A stretch of 5,357 nt of DNA from Pelotomaculum sp. (GTDB lineage Bacteria > Bacillota > Desulfotomaculia > Desulfotomaculales > Pelotomaculaceae): contig DNIT01000018.1 in assembly GCA_003489345.1 (NCBI GenBank), positions 7,019-12,375 on the forward strand. The letters run 5' to 3'. The notes under the pieces were generated by a model. That model saw only the letters and a list, made by a program, of their open reading frames with translations, was not told the DNA's origin and did no database searches. Shown here in pieces: positions 5,220 through 5,357 of this stretch (the stretch's first letter is position 1; each line of letters starts with the position of its first letter). The position numbers and the translations under genes are program-made.

Positions 5220-5357
5220 ATGTCCCCACTCCTGAAAGCGGAAGGAATCAGCAAACAGTTTCGCGGTCTTAAGGCGGTAGCAGATTATTCGCTGCAGCTG
5301 GAGGCCGGAAGCATTGTAGGCCTTATCGGGCCCAATGGCGCCGGCAAAACAACCGTG
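5220..5357 (+). CDS. livG: LivG-like ABC transporter ATP-binding protein (5' part, cut by window edge)
   Basis: Only the first 46 residues are present; the reading frame is open to the window end. It begins MSPLLKAEGISKQFRGLKAV and reaches a complete Walker A motif, GPNGAGKTT, at residues 37-45. The FRGLKAV and GLIGPNGAGKTT wording is typical of the LivG ATPase of branched-chain amino acid/amide (HAAT) importers, which acts at the inner face of the membrane with LivF and the LivH/LivM permeases. The ATG follows the regulator stop by 3 bases, with AAGGGAG (5202-5208) as ribosome binding site inside the regulator gene. The true substrate may be a branched-chain amino acid, urea, amide or aromatic acid. 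The symbol is a family-level guess. Confidence 0.82.
   Translation, partial: MSPLLKAEGISKQFRGLKAVADYSLQLEAGSIVGLIGPNGAGKTTV

Overview
The window is a bacterial chromosome segment with every supported gene on the + strand. It most resembles an anaerobic, acetogenic or syntrophic member of the Firmicutes, such as the Peptococcaceae (Pelotomaculum, Desulfotomaculum) or the Moorella relatives. That placement is an inference from gene content: a folate C1 dehydrogenase, an FchA-type cyclohydrolase and an electron-bifurcating NfnAB transhydrogenase sit in a row, with strong AAGGAGG-type ribosome binding sites and a moderately high GC content. No marker gene in the window fixes the taxon.

Bases 1-176 are a leader with two GC-rich inverted repeats and a good Shine-Dalgarno sequence, but no riboswitch I can name. 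Bases 177-4025 are a compact operon: folD (methylene-THF dehydrogenase), fchA (methenyl-THF cyclohydrolase/cyclodeaminase family), nfnA and nfnB (NADH-dependent reduced ferredoxin:NADP+ oxidoreductase). The gaps are 64 bp, about 21 bp and a 1-bp TAATG overlap. Bases 4026-4262 are a long non-coding stretch rich in inverted repeats that ends in a clear intrinsic terminator (4238-4262). Bases 4263-4508 are the upstream region of a second unit and carry a palindrome and a three-copy 8-bp tandem repeat. A FadR-type GntR regulator follows, and 3 bp after its stop codon a LivG-like ABC transporter ATPase begins and is cut by the window edge.

In the first unit, FolD and FchA together would interconvert methylene-, methenyl- and formyl-THF. 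NfnAB would connect the NADP(H) pool used by FolD to NADH and ferredoxin. The most interesting point is that this FolD lacks the lysine of the family's YxxxK active-site motif (Ile52 here) and the glutamine of VQLPLP (Met96 here). Both are tied to cyclohydrolase activity in characterised bifunctional enzymes, whereas the folate-binding Asp119 and the Rossmann elements remain. It may therefore be a dehydrogenase-only FolD whose cyclohydrolase step has passed to the adjacent FchA.

The second unit looks like a ligand-responsive regulator controlling itself and a branched-chain amino acid/amide-type (HAAT family) importer. The ligand cannot be read from the sequence.
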